A stretch of 64,000 nt of DNA from Parashewanella spongiae (GTDB lineage: Bacteria > Pseudomonadota > Gammaproteobacteria > Enterobacterales > Shewanellaceae). Each line of letters begins with the position of its first letter. The first letter of the stretch is position 1. The notes below the pieces were generated by a model, which was not told where the DNA came from, did no database searches, and saw only the letters and a program-made list of their open reading frames with translations. The position numbers were made by a program, and so were the translations under genes. Below are positions 1 to 7,675 of this stretch, piece after piece. The stretch lies in assembly GCF_004358345.1 (NCBI RefSeq), contig NZ_CP037952.1, positions 3,348,001-3,412,000 of the forward strand. The letters are read 5' to 3'.

Positions 1-1512
1 AATAGTCGATTGTGACTTAAATATTTGTTGATACTTTAATGATTCTTCCCGCTCTGGATTAATGCGTTTATCAATATTCATCATCGATTTTCTCGCGTCA
101 TATACATCATCATAAATGCCAGATGCTGTAGCGGCACACATGGCAGCACCTAAAGCTGATGCTTCAGCAATATCAATAACTTCAACGGGTTTGTTTAATA
201 TATTTGCTGCCATTTTGAGCACTTGTTCACTTTGACTACCACCGCCACTGATTCTGACTATTTTAACAGGGTAATTATGTTTTTTTTCAAGCCGTAATAA
301 GGCGGATTTAAGAGTAAACAAAACACCTTCTATTGCAGCACGATACAAATGGAAACGTGTGTGTTTAGGAGTAAAGCCCACAATACTACCTCTAGCTTCT
401 GGACCTGGATAGATCACACCTTGAGACCACGTCGGGCACAGCAATAAACCATCAGAACCTGGGGCAATGTCGATAATCTTCTCGCAAATATAAGCCTCGA
501 CAGTCTTACGTTGCTCTGCGGCGGTTAACTTATCTTCCTGACCAAACTCATCAATGAGCCAGCTAAGCAGCCAAAAACCACGCTCTAACTGAATTTCATT
601 CATGAATTGGTTTTCAGCTATTGAAGGAAATGGCGGCATATACCGATAAGACTCTTGGTAACGCTTTAAACCTATACTAATACAAGCTGCACTACCCAAA
701 CTGATATTAGCAATACCAACCTCACCAGAGCCTGTCGCAAACATCTCACAGGCTTTATCACCACCTGCAGTAGCAACGACTATTTCAGCATTAAGGCCTG
801 TATCTTCACAAAACTTTTTATCAATTTTACCGATAATTTTTGCTGCAGGTATTAAGTTCATCATTTGTTCTTGTGAGCATGCTAAAGCCTGCCAACGCCA
901 ACTATTGCCTTTTGCCCATGTCAGGTTTTTGTAATCAAATGGTAGATAAGCAACTTGGCTCGCAACACTATCAACAGCCACACCTGTCATTTTATGGATT
1001 AAATAACCACTAAATAGTGCAACTTTATCCGCGTTTTTTATTAAATTTGGTTGCGTTTGCTCAATAAAATTTACTTTTGCTGATCGCCTTAAAAAACCAA
1101 TTCGTTTGTCCATGCCAACAATTTTAAACGCTGCTCGAAAATACCAGCTCATTGGACTTAAGCGGTTCGAGTCCGCTAAGCGGGTATCGGACCACATGAA
1201 TATCGGTGAAATTGGTTTAAATTTATCGTCTGTGAGAATGATGCAAGCTCTCTGAGTCGTTATTGACAGGCTACCGATCAAACTCGTATCAATTTGATTC
1301 ACCGTGATAAGCTGTTTTACGACTTGAACAAGTTGAGCATAACAGTATTCAGGATGTTGCTCAGCAGAGCCTGATTGGCTTTCTTTCTGAGACTTAATAA
1401 AGGGATCAACTGAAATTTGAGCCTTATGGATTAAAGCACCTTGGGTATCAAACAAAATCGCTCGAACACTTTGAGTACCGTAATCTAGAGCTAATAGGTA
1501 AGGTTTATCCAT
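1..1512 (-). CDS. FGGY-family carbohydrate kinase (C-terminus beyond window)
   Basis: Phosphorylates a sugar or polyol with ATP in the cytoplasm; the substrate cannot be read from the sequence. Translating the minus strand from the ATG at 1512 gives MDKPYLLALDYGTQSVRAILFD, the N-terminal phosphate-binding DYGTQSVR segment of the FGGY/xylulokinase fold. Near residues 420-445 there is the family signature VRISGGGSQSEQ, followed by ASALGAAMCAA. No in-frame stop occurs before base 1, so 504 residues are visible and the true C-terminus lies outside the window. FGGY kinases usually have about 490-550 residues, so little is missing. The gene resembles the YgcE-like branch more than a clear xylulokinase, but this is a weak impression. 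The ribosome-binding site is poor (AGTCTAAATATTT before ATG). Confidence 0.85.
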   Translation of the reverse strand, partial: MDKPYLLALDYGTQSVRAILFDTQGALIHKAQISVDPFIKSQKESQSGSAEQHPEYCYAQLVQVVKQLITVNQIDTSLIGSLSITTQRACIILTDDKFKPISPIFMWSDTRLADSNRLSPMSWYFRAAFKIVGMDKRIGFLRRSAKVNFIEQTQPNLIKNADKVALFSGYLIHKMTGVAVDSVASQVAYLPFDYKNLTWAKGNSWRWQALACSQEQMMNLIPAAKIIGKIDKKFCEDTGLNAEIVVATAGGDKACEMFATGSGEVGIANISLGSAACISIGLKRYQESYRYMPPFPSIAENQFMNEIQLERGFWLLSWLIDEFGQEDKLTAAEQRKTVEAYICEKIIDIAPGSDGLLLCPTWSQGVIYPGPEARGSIVGFTPKHTRFHLYRAAIEGVLFTLKSALLRLEKKHNYPVKIVRISGGGSQSEQVLKMAANILNKPVEVIDIAEASALGAAMCAATASGIYDDVYDARKSMMNIDKRINPEREESLKYQQIFKSQSTI

Positions 1513-1651
1513 AAATATTTAGACTTTATTATTATTAAATTTCGTAACGACTACTAACAAGTTAATAATGAGTTACAAATTAGTTGTTTTGTTGAGTCTA
1601 TCACTAGTTAGCTTATATCAAATAACAAAATACTCTATAAGCACAATTCAA

Positions 1652-1999
1652 CCTAAATAGATCGGTTGGGAGCGTTCAACCGATTTATTACCGTGAAAAT
1701 TAATAGTATTAGACGCAACATAGTCTTCCCGCAATTATTGAAGGGATAAAAATAAGTCTGGCTGTCTGTTAAGCTTTTTGCTTATTTATACCATATTGTA
1801 TTTAACCATCATTTGAAGCCATCGGGGACTATTTCTCCTGACCATTAACTCCTCGTAGTTAATATCTGGGTCAAAATAGGCTTAGGTTGGAAATAATCTT
1901 CAAATCTCAGCGAATACAATTTTCATGGTGTAGGTTGATAGAAAAATAGTAGTCAAAGTAAACGCATATGACATCTATGCCTATCATGAACGTTTAGGT
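1652..1999. mobile_element. CCTA-type miniature element, copy 1 (348 bp, TSD TTCAA)
   Basis: Begins CCTAAATAGATCGG and ends CATGAACGTTTAGG. It is flanked on both sides by TTCAA (1647-1651 and 2000-2004), a 5-bp target-site duplication. The left end contains a strong hairpin, AATCGGTTG/CAACCGATT-like, around GGAGCGTT. The right ~115 bp recur in inverse orientation at 46156-46275. No transposase is encoded, so it is a non-autonomous element. The rest of the 1513-2292 gap shows nothing else firm apart from the open-frame remnant listed next. Confidence 0.7.
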
Positions 2000-2218
2000 T
2001 CAAATATATTCCTTGCTCGGTCACAGTCGAGCCATCACACAATAAAGCTTGAGAAGAATATTGATTGTTTATATGAACCTAATCCTGAAGGGCTTTGCGA
2101 GGTCGGATTCTATTCACGCTGTAAAATCCTCTTTTTTGTCAATATCAACGGAGAAAAGAAGCTAACAAGGTTTGTGCATCACATAAAATCAATTTTCCAC
2201 GTCATCGGGCGGGATTAA
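1934..2218 (+). pseudogene. open reading-frame remnant without start codon
   Basis: A 94-codon frame is open from just after a TAG at 1931-1933 to a TAA at 2216-2218. It would read ...KVNAYDIYAYHERLGS..., then LEKNIDCLYEPNPEGLCEV and GFYSRCKILFFVNINGEK. The composition looks protein-like, but the frame has no ATG, GTG or TTG start. Its first 22 codons lie inside the miniature element and are repeated near 46160-46225, where the same frame is conserved (DRKIV.KVNAYDIYAYHERLGS). It could be a decayed gene end disrupted by the element, or chance. I do not recognise the family. Confidence 0.25.
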
Positions 2219-2292
2219 TTTTTGGCTGTTATTTTGGCTCTACCACTTGCTATTGCACTCCCAAGGACTAGAAGTGCAACGAATTAAAGTAG

Positions 2293-2775
2293 TTATGCTT
2301 CATGCACATAAGATTCCATTTCTTCGCCAATTTTTTTACGCATTTCCATTAAGCGAATTGCCGACTCTCGAAGCTTAATGTCTTCTTCTGTTTGAGGCTC
2401 CCATTGCGGTATTGGGGTTGATTTACCATTAGCATCTACAGCTACCATAATCACTAAACAATGAGTTTTTAAATAACGTTCAGTTTCTTTAGGGTCGCCT
2501 GCTCTTACTTCGATACCAATATGCATTGAAGTACGGCCTGTATATAAGACTTTTGCTTTTACTTCGATCATATTGCCAACGTAAATGGGCTCTACAAAAC
2601 GAATACCGCCCGCGTAAGCGGTGATGCAGTATTTACCGCTCCATTGGGCTCCGCATGCGTAGGCAGCCAAGTCGATCCACTTCATTACCGCCCCACCATG
2701 AACTTTACCGCCAAAATTAACATCAGCAGGCTCTGCTAAGAAGCGTAACGTTGTTTGTCTTTCATTGCCTTCCAT
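2293..2775 (-). CDS. acyl-CoA thioesterase (YciA-like hotdog fold)
   Basis: Hydrolyses acyl-CoA thioesters in the cytoplasm. The 160-residue protein is a single hotdog domain with the family core NFGGKVHGGAVMKWIDLAAY at residues 20-39. Its N, HGG and WID residues line the active site in YciA/BFIT-type enzymes. Length fits the family (about 130-170). A long charged helix (residues 129-156) closes the C-terminus. The start is supported by GAGGTG a few bases upstream of the ATG. The acyl-chain preference is unknown. The gene stands alone, downstream of the pgm terminator and reading the same way. Confidence 0.85.
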   Translation of the reverse strand: MEGNERQTTLRFLAEPADVNFGGKVHGGAVMKWIDLAAYACGAQWSGKYCITAYAGGIRFVEPIYVGNMIEVKAKVLYTGRTSMHIGIEVRAGDPKETERYLKTHCLVIMVAVDANGKSTPIPQWEPQTEEDIKLRESAIRLMEMRKKIGEEMESYVHEA

Positions 2776-2833
2776 GTATCACCTCGAATGGGTTAGTGAA
2801 AATATTAATCTATATTGAGTGTAGGCGAAAATG

Positions 2834-2870
2834 AAAAACACTCATTGAGTTTAAATAATGAGTGTTTTTT
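2834..2870. terminator. bidirectional hairpin terminator downstream of pgm
   Basis: AAAACACTCATT pairs with AATGAGTGTTTT around a short AT loop. The stem is flanked by A-tract and T-tract, so it can act on both strands. It lies 34 bp past the pgm stop, so it mainly ends the minus-strand seqA-pgm transcript. Confidence 0.8.
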
Positions 2871-2903
2871 CTAGAGGGCGTAAATGTTCTCTAGTTCTTA
2901 TCG

Positions 2904-4562
2904 CTAGCCATTTAAAAGAGCTACCTCGATCATTTGGTTGGCTTCTGAAATAACTTGCTGCAAATGCGACTCTGATATAAAACTTTCAGCATACAACTTA
3001 AATAAAGCTTCTGTGCCAGATGGCCTTGCTGCAAACCACGCGTTTTCAGTAATTATCTTAATTCCGCCGATTGCAGCACCATTACCTGAAGCATGTGTCA
3101 GTACATCAATAATTTGTTCACCTGCTAATTCATCAGCGCTAAACTTCTCAGTAGATAATGTCGCAAACTTGGCCTTTTTTTCAAGATCAATTGGACTGTC
3201 TACTCGTTGATAAAAGCTCTGACCAAATTGCTGCTCCAATTCTTGGTATCTTTGTGCGGGTGTTTTGCCAGTAATCGCATAAATTTCTGCAGCAAGTAAA
3301 CCTAAAATAAAGCCATCTTTATCTGTACACCAAGTTGTACCGTCATGACGTAAAAAAGCCGCGCCAGCACTTTCTTCACCACCAAATGCAATGGTGCTAT
3401 TTGACAAACCTTCTACAAACCATTTAAAACCCACAGGCACTTCAAGTAAATGACTCTGGTTATGTTTGCAAATTCGGTCAATCATCGCACTGGAAACCAG
3501 CGTCTTACCTATAGACAGGCTTTTTGCCCATTTTATTCTATGATTTAATAAATAATCGATGGCAACAGCTAAATAATGGTTCGGATTCATTAAACCAAAG
3601 CTAGGACAAACAATACCATGACGATCAAAGTCAGGATCGTTGCCAATGCAAATATCGAAATTTTCTTGATGGGACAATAACCCTTTCATTGAAAATGGAG
3701 ATGAACAATCCATACGGATTTTCCCATCTTTATCAAGTGTCATAAAACCAAAGGCAGGATCGACTTTGTCGTTGACTAACGCAATATCAAGGTCATATTT
3801 CTTGGCGATGGGCTCCCAATAATAAATACCAGAACCACCAAGCGGATCTACACCAATCCTCACTTTTTTATCTGCAATCGCTTTCATATCAATGACATTT
3901 TCAAGATCCTCGACATAAGGGTTGATCAAGTCACGCCATTCTACATACTGCGTTGATAACGCACTGGCATATTCAGTGATCTTGATGCCGTCTAAATTCG
4001 ATTTTAGATAATCGTTTGCTCGCTGCTCAATCCAACTTGTAATATCAGAACCTGCTGGGCCGCCATGAGGTGGATTGTATTTGATGCCGCCATCTTGTGG
4101 TGGATTATGGGAAGGTGTGATGATTAGTCCATCAGCACATAACTTTGAATTTTCCGCTTCAAATTGTTTATTTGCCGACAAAATAGCATGAGAAACTACA
4201 GGAGTAGGAGTGTAGCTTTCATCTTTTTGGGCAATCACATTTACTTGATTCGCAACCAGTACTTCCATTGCGGAAATGAATGCAGGATGAGACAGTGCAT
4301 GCGTATCCATTCCAAGAAATATCGGCCCAGTAATGCCATTTAAATACCTGTAATCAACAACAGCTTGAACAATAGCCCAAATATGATGTTGATTAAAACT
4401 TGCTAAAAGTGATGTACCTCTATGCCCTGATGTACCAAAGCTTACTTTTTGCTCAGAGTAAACCACATCTGGATTAATTCTATAATAATGACTAATTAAT
4501 CTTGGGATGTTTACTAAATCCTTTTGCTGTGCAACCAATCCTGCACGTTTATTTATTGACAC
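2904..4562 (-). CDS. pgm: phosphoglucomutase (alpha-D-glucose phosphate specific)
   Basis: Interconverts glucose 1-phosphate and glucose 6-phosphate in the cytoplasm, linking glycogen and maltodextrin breakdown to glycolysis. The 552-residue length matches E. coli Pgm (546). The N-terminus carries SFGTSGHRGT. The phosphoserine loop is ITPSHNPPQDGG with catalytic Ser at about 151, the metal-binding loop is GNDPDFDRHG, the sugar-binding loop is FGGEESAGA, and the phosphate-binding C-terminal loop is ARPSGTEALFKLY. It lies 45 bp downstream of seqA on the same strand, the same seqA-pgm arrangement as in E. coli and Vibrio, so co-transcription is likely. Confidence 0.96.
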   Translation of the reverse strand: MSINKRAGLVAQQKDLVNIPRLISHYYRINPDVVYSEQKVSFGTSGHRGTSLLASFNQHHIWAIVQAVVDYRYLNGITGPIFLGMDTHALSHPAFISAMEVLVANQVNVIAQKDESYTPTPVVSHAILSANKQFEAENSKLCADGLIITPSHNPPQDGGIKYNPPHGGPAGSDITSWIEQRANDYLKSNLDGIKITEYASALSTQYVEWRDLINPYVEDLENVIDMKAIADKKVRIGVDPLGGSGIYYWEPIAKKYDLDIALVNDKVDPAFGFMTLDKDGKIRMDCSSPFSMKGLLSHQENFDICIGNDPDFDRHGIVCPSFGLMNPNHYLAVAIDYLLNHRIKWAKSLSIGKTLVSSAMIDRICKHNQSHLLEVPVGFKWFVEGLSNSTIAFGGEESAGAAFLRHDGTTWCTDKDGFILGLLAAEIYAITGKTPAQRYQELEQQFGQSFYQRVDSPIDLEKKAKFATLSTEKFSADELAGEQIIDVLTHASGNGAAIGGIKIITENAWFAARPSGTEALFKLYAESFISESHLQQVISEANQMIEVALLNG

Positions 4563-4607
4563 TCATTACCTCTGTGCGCTTAGTTAAACTAGTTCGAAGC
4601 TCAATTG

Positions 4608-5150
4608 TTAAATATTTTCAGCAAGGGATTCAGCCTGCTCACTTTCACAGCCAAGTAAGACTAATGCTTCTACAAATATCGCTCGTTTTTTTGCGGTATT
4701 GTTGTTTGTTATAACCCAATAATCGCTATCCGCTATTTGTTTAGGGTTTGCAGATTTACTGGCTTCTAATAACGCTTCTTTTGTGGTTGCAAAGTAAAGT
4801 CGTCCACGCCCCTGTATTTTTAGCACTTGTTCAAATTGGCTCGGCAAAGTCTGTTGAAGGCATGAAAGCACATGCAAAAATCGGCCAACTGCACCTTTTT
4901 GCTTCTTAATTTCAGGCTTACTAAATAAAGCCAGAAAGTTAATAGGTTCTGGTTTTGCTCGACTAACTACTTCAGCTTTTTGCTCAGAATCTAAACTAGG
5001 TTTATATACCGCTTGAGGTCTCTCAGTTGCATTGGTCTGTATCTTCAAACCAAGTAAACGTCGTAAAATGTCAGATGCACTCTCACCTATACTTTCTGTT
5101 TTACTCGCAATATAGCGATAGAGTTCCTCATCTACCTCGATATATTTCAT
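4608..5150 (-). CDS. seqA: SeqA, negative modulator of replication initiation
   Basis: Binds hemimethylated GATC sites behind the replication fork and sequesters oriC from DnaA. The 180-residue protein has the typical N-terminal oligomerisation region (MKYIEVDEELYRYIASKTES, then GESASDILRRLLGL), a linker of about 50 residues, and a C-terminal DNA-binding domain with GRFLHVLSCLQ and the GRGRLYFA turn. Length agrees with E. coli SeqA (181). It is divergent from ybfF, as in enterobacteria, and upstream of pgm. The ATG at 5150 gives the conserved N-terminus, so the start is secure. Its presence implies Dam methylation in this organism. Confidence 0.95.
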   Translation of the reverse strand: MKYIEVDEELYRYIASKTESIGESASDILRRLLGLKIQTNATERPQAVYKPSLDSEQKAEVVSRAKPEPINFLALFSKPEIKKQKGAVGRFLHVLSCLQQTLPSQFEQVLKIQGRGRLYFATTKEALLEASKSANPKQIADSDYWVITNNNTAKKRAIFVEALVLLGCESEQAESLAENI

Positions 5151-5176
5151 GAATTCAAATTCCTTTCATCATTTAC

Positions 5177-5199
5177 GATCGGGATCCACACAATGGATC
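5177..5199. promoter_or_regulatory. cluster of three GATC sites upstream of seqA
   Basis: GATC occurs at 5177-5180, 5183-5186 and 5196-5199, about 30-50 bp before the seqA start. SeqA binds pairs of GATC sites, so autoregulation is plausible but is only an inference from spacing. Confidence 0.35.
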
Positions 5200-5413
5200 A
5201 ATTGCTGTTAAAGATACCGACTTTATGACTGTTCGTCATCTGTTCCTCTAGCAAATATTCACGAAATCTGTCGTTATTCTCGTTGCTATGTGAAAACTTA
5301 CTGAATATCGCTGATTTATTGACCTAAGTCACAATAATTAGCCAAGTAAACTTGTCATAATTCACTCTTTTAAAGCACAATCACTACCAAGAATTATTAA
5401 CTGAACGTTTTTT

Positions 5414-6211
5414 ATGAATTATGTCGTATCCGGCCAAGGAACTGCTGTAATTTTATTGCATGGACTCTTCGGCAATCTAGATAATTTAAAAACCTTATCC
5501 AATGAGCTTGATACACATTATCAAGTGATCCGTGTTGATTTACCTAATCACGGCAAGAGTATGCACACCGATGAGCTTACTTTTGACGATATAACCCACG
5601 AATTATCAGGAATATTCAAAAAATTAAATCTAACAAAAGCACACATTGTGGGTCATTCAATGGGAGGAAAAGCTGCACTTGCTTTTGCACTTTCTCATCC
5701 TGATATGTGCTTAAGCATTACAGCTGCTGATATTGCGCCCTCCGCTTACCCAAGACGTCATGACAATGTATTTTCGGGTTTAATGTCATTGCCACTTGAG
5801 AGTATTACCGATAGAAAGTCAGCTCTAGTACATTTGATGCAATCAGGAATTGATAACCCTACGGCTCAATTTTTGCTGAAAAACCTTCAGCGCGATGAAG
5901 CAGGTTTCAGCTGGAAAATGAACCTCGACGGCTTATTTGACAGTTATGAAAACTTAATCAATTGGCCTTATCAAAATATGCAGTATTCTGGTCCATGTTT
6001 ATTTATTCGCGGTGGTGATTCAAATTATGTGACCGAGGTTCACAGAAAAGACATTTTAAGCCAGTTTCCAAATACTCAAGCTAAAACAATCGCAGGTACT
6101 GGTCATTGGCTTCACGCACAAAAGCCAGCCATTTTTAATCGAATCGTCAAGGAATTTATCGACACTAGCAATACAGATCCGTTGAGCATTTCATCTGATT
6201 ACCACTTATGA
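5414..6211 (+). CDS. ybfF: alpha/beta-hydrolase, YbfF-type esterase
   Basis: A cytoplasmic acyl-esterase of the alpha/beta-hydrolase fold; E. coli YbfF acts on short acyl-CoA and p-nitrophenyl esters. The 265-residue protein shows the oxyanion region LLHGLFGNLDNL (residues 14-25), the nucleophile elbow GHSMGG with Ser82, and a late GTGHWLHAQKP that supplies the catalytic His. It is divergent from seqA and heads the ybfF-DUF2788-ybfE-fldA set. The ATG at 5414 gives the expected short N-terminus. The physiological substrate is not known. Confidence 0.9.
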   Translation: MNYVVSGQGTAVILLHGLFGNLDNLKTLSNELDTHYQVIRVDLPNHGKSMHTDELTFDDITHELSGIFKKLNLTKAHIVGHSMGGKAALAFALSHPDMCLSITAADIAPSAYPRRHDNVFSGLMSLPLESITDRKSALVHLMQSGIDNPTAQFLLKNLQRDEAGFSWKMNLDGLFDSYENLINWPYQNMQYSGPCLFIRGGDSNYVTEVHRKDILSQFPNTQAKTIAGTGHWLHAQKPAIFNRIVKEFIDTSNTDPLSISSDYHL

Positions 6212-6259
6212 TATATTCGCGCCTCATTTAACCCGTGAGATTGCAAGAGAGCATTAAAG

Positions 6260-6481
6260 ATGTTGGCTCAAAACATGGAACAACTTGAAGCTGTCGGGCT
6301 TAACTTGTTTTTTGCTGCGATTTTTTTCTTTATCGGCATGGCCATTCATGATGTCCTAAAGCAAGGTAAAGTACCTAAATATGGTCGCTATATTGTGTGG
6401 CTGGTACTGTTTTTAGGCTGTACAGGGTTTATTGCTAAAGGCATGATTCAATTCTTTTGGGAATCATCAGGAATTGGTTGA
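6260..6481 (+). CDS. small membrane protein, DUF2788 family
   Basis: A 73-residue protein with two hydrophobic segments: residues 13-30 (LNLFFAAIFFFIGMAIHDV) and 46-66 (IVWLVLFLGCTGFIAKGMI). A charged turn, KQGKVPKYGR, separates them, so two membrane passes are likely. The sequence matches my memory of the DUF2788 family that sits between ybfF and ybfE in marine gammaproteobacteria. No function is established. It lies 48 bp after ybfF and 2 bp before ybfE. Confidence 0.75.
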   Translation: MLAQNMEQLEAVGLNLFFAAIFFFIGMAIHDVLKQGKVPKYGRYIVWLVLFLGCTGFIAKGMIQFFWESSGIG

Positions 6482-6483
6482 TA

Positions 6484-6756
6484 ATGGCTAAAGAACAAGC
6501 AGACAGAACAACAATTGACCTTTTCGCCACTGAAAAACGTAGAGGAAGACCAAGGTCTAATCCTCTTTCACGTGATGAACAATTAAGGGTTAATAAGAGG
6601 AATCAAATCCTCCGAGACAAAGCAAACGGCTTAAAGAGAGTTGAGCTAAAGGTGTCTCAGAATTTATATGATGCGCTAACAGAACAAGCATCAGCGAATA
6701 AAATCAGTCGCAGTCAACTTATCGAGTCAATGCTCCTAGCGCATTTCGAAAGTTAA
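6484..6756 (+). CDS. ybfE: YbfE family protein
   Basis: A 90-residue basic protein beginning MAKEQADRTTIDLFATEKRRGRPRSNPLS (positions of note: RGRP AT-hook-like motif near residue 20). It ends with a ribbon-helix-helix-like segment, VELKVSQNLYDALTEQASANKISRSQLIESML, so DNA binding is likely. In E. coli ybfE is described as LexA-regulated, but I see no convincing LexA box here. An in-frame ATG at 6457 would add nine residues and overlap the previous gene. The ATG at 6484 gives the conserved N-terminus and is preferred. It lies upstream of fldA, as in enterobacteria. Confidence 0.85.
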   Translation: MAKEQADRTTIDLFATEKRRGRPRSNPLSRDEQLRVNKRNQILRDKANGLKRVELKVSQNLYDALTEQASANKISRSQLIESMLLAHFES

Positions 6757-6818
6757 TCTCGACAAAATTTATCCGTTTATTAGAACGATTATTTACGAAT
6801 ACATACAAAGGAAAGATG

Positions 6819-7346
6819 ATGGCAACTGTAGGTCTATTTTTCGGCAGTGATACAGGCAATACTGAAGCGATAGCCAAGATGATCCAAAAGAAGCTTGGTA
6901 AGCAAATGGTTGAAGTTAAAGATATCGCCAAGAGCACCAAAGAACAAATTGCTGATTACGATCTTCTGCTTTTCGGTATCCCAACATGGTATTACGGCGA
7001 GGCTCAATGTGATTGGGACGATTTTTTCCCAGAACTTGAACAAATAGACTTTGAAGATAAACTTGTTGCAATCTTTGGTTGCGGTGATCAAGAAGACTAT
7101 GCTGAATATTTCCTTGATGCGATGGGTATGGTTGGAGATATTGTGTCAGAGCGTGGTGGTATTATTGTCGGTCACTGGCCAACTGAAGGTTATGATTTCG
7201 AAGCCTCTAAAGGTCTTGTTGATGACAATCATTTCATTGGTTTGGGTATTGATGAAGATCGTCAACCAGAGCTTACAGAAGAACGTGTCGATGCTTGGGT
7301 TAAACAGATCCATGAAGAAATGTGTTTAGCTGAGCTAGCTGATTAA
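6819..7346 (+). CDS. fldA: flavodoxin I
   Basis: An FMN electron carrier in the cytoplasm. The 175-residue protein starts MATVGLFFGSDTGNTEAIAK, with the phosphate-binding GSDTGNTE loop. Tyr/Trp residues that stack on FMN are in PTWYYGEAQCDWDDFFP and GCGDQEDYAEYF. This is the long-chain type, with the extra loop GHWPTEGYDFEASKGL. Two adjacent ATGs exist (6816 and 6819). AAGGA at 6808-6812 is better spaced for 6819. It is followed by a clear terminator. The fur gene, which often follows fldA in related genomes, is absent from this position. Confidence 0.94.
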   Translation: MATVGLFFGSDTGNTEAIAKMIQKKLGKQMVEVKDIAKSTKEQIADYDLLLFGIPTWYYGEAQCDWDDFFPELEQIDFEDKLVAIFGCGDQEDYAEYFLDAMGMVGDIVSERGGIIVGHWPTEGYDFEASKGLVDDNHFIGLGIDEDRQPELTEERVDAWVKQIHEEMCLAELAD

Positions 7347-7373
7347 TTTTTGCGCTCAACATATCAGTTGATT

Positions 7374-7398
7374 AAAGCGGCCTGTGTGCCGCTTTTTT
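7374..7398 (+). terminator. Rho-independent terminator of fldA
   Basis: AAAGCGGC, a six-base loop, GCCGCTTT and then a T run form a compact GC-rich hairpin 28 bp after the fldA stop. Confidence 0.9.
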
Positions 7399-7414
7399 AT
7401 TAGGTGATTATGAA

Positions 7415-7666
7415 CCTAAATAAATAGGTTGAATGCACAATTTATTGAAGTTAAATACAAAATTAAACAACCCGAGTTCCCCCACCTGGTGAGTACTGAA
7501 CATTCATATACTTGCCAAAATCACCGCTAGTTGCGTTATAAATTTTGCAAGTAGAAACGAAGTAACGACAGTTTTGTATGTTGATAACCACTACTTGCTG
7601 CTATTCATGCCTTGCTATCAATAATTTTTTCTGCGTATATGAACGCTCCCAACCGATTTATTTAGG
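7415..7666. mobile_element. CCTA-type miniature element, copy 2 (252 bp, TSD ATGAA)
   Basis: Begins CCTAAATAAATAGG and ends CCGATTTATTTAGG, which are inverted repeats of each other. Exact 5-bp duplications ATGAA flank it at 7410-7414 and 7667-7671. Its interior carries the CGACAGTTTTGTATGTTG cassette (7566-7583) placed between GCAAGTAG and CTACTTGC arms. The right end abuts earP and supplies AGG of its Shine-Dalgarno sequence. It encodes no protein. Confidence 0.8.
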
Positions 7667-7675
7667 ATGAACAAC

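Noticed and set aside
7410-7666. A fur gene after fldA
   Set aside because: Expected from synteny in related bacteria, but the space holds only a terminator and a miniature element before earP.
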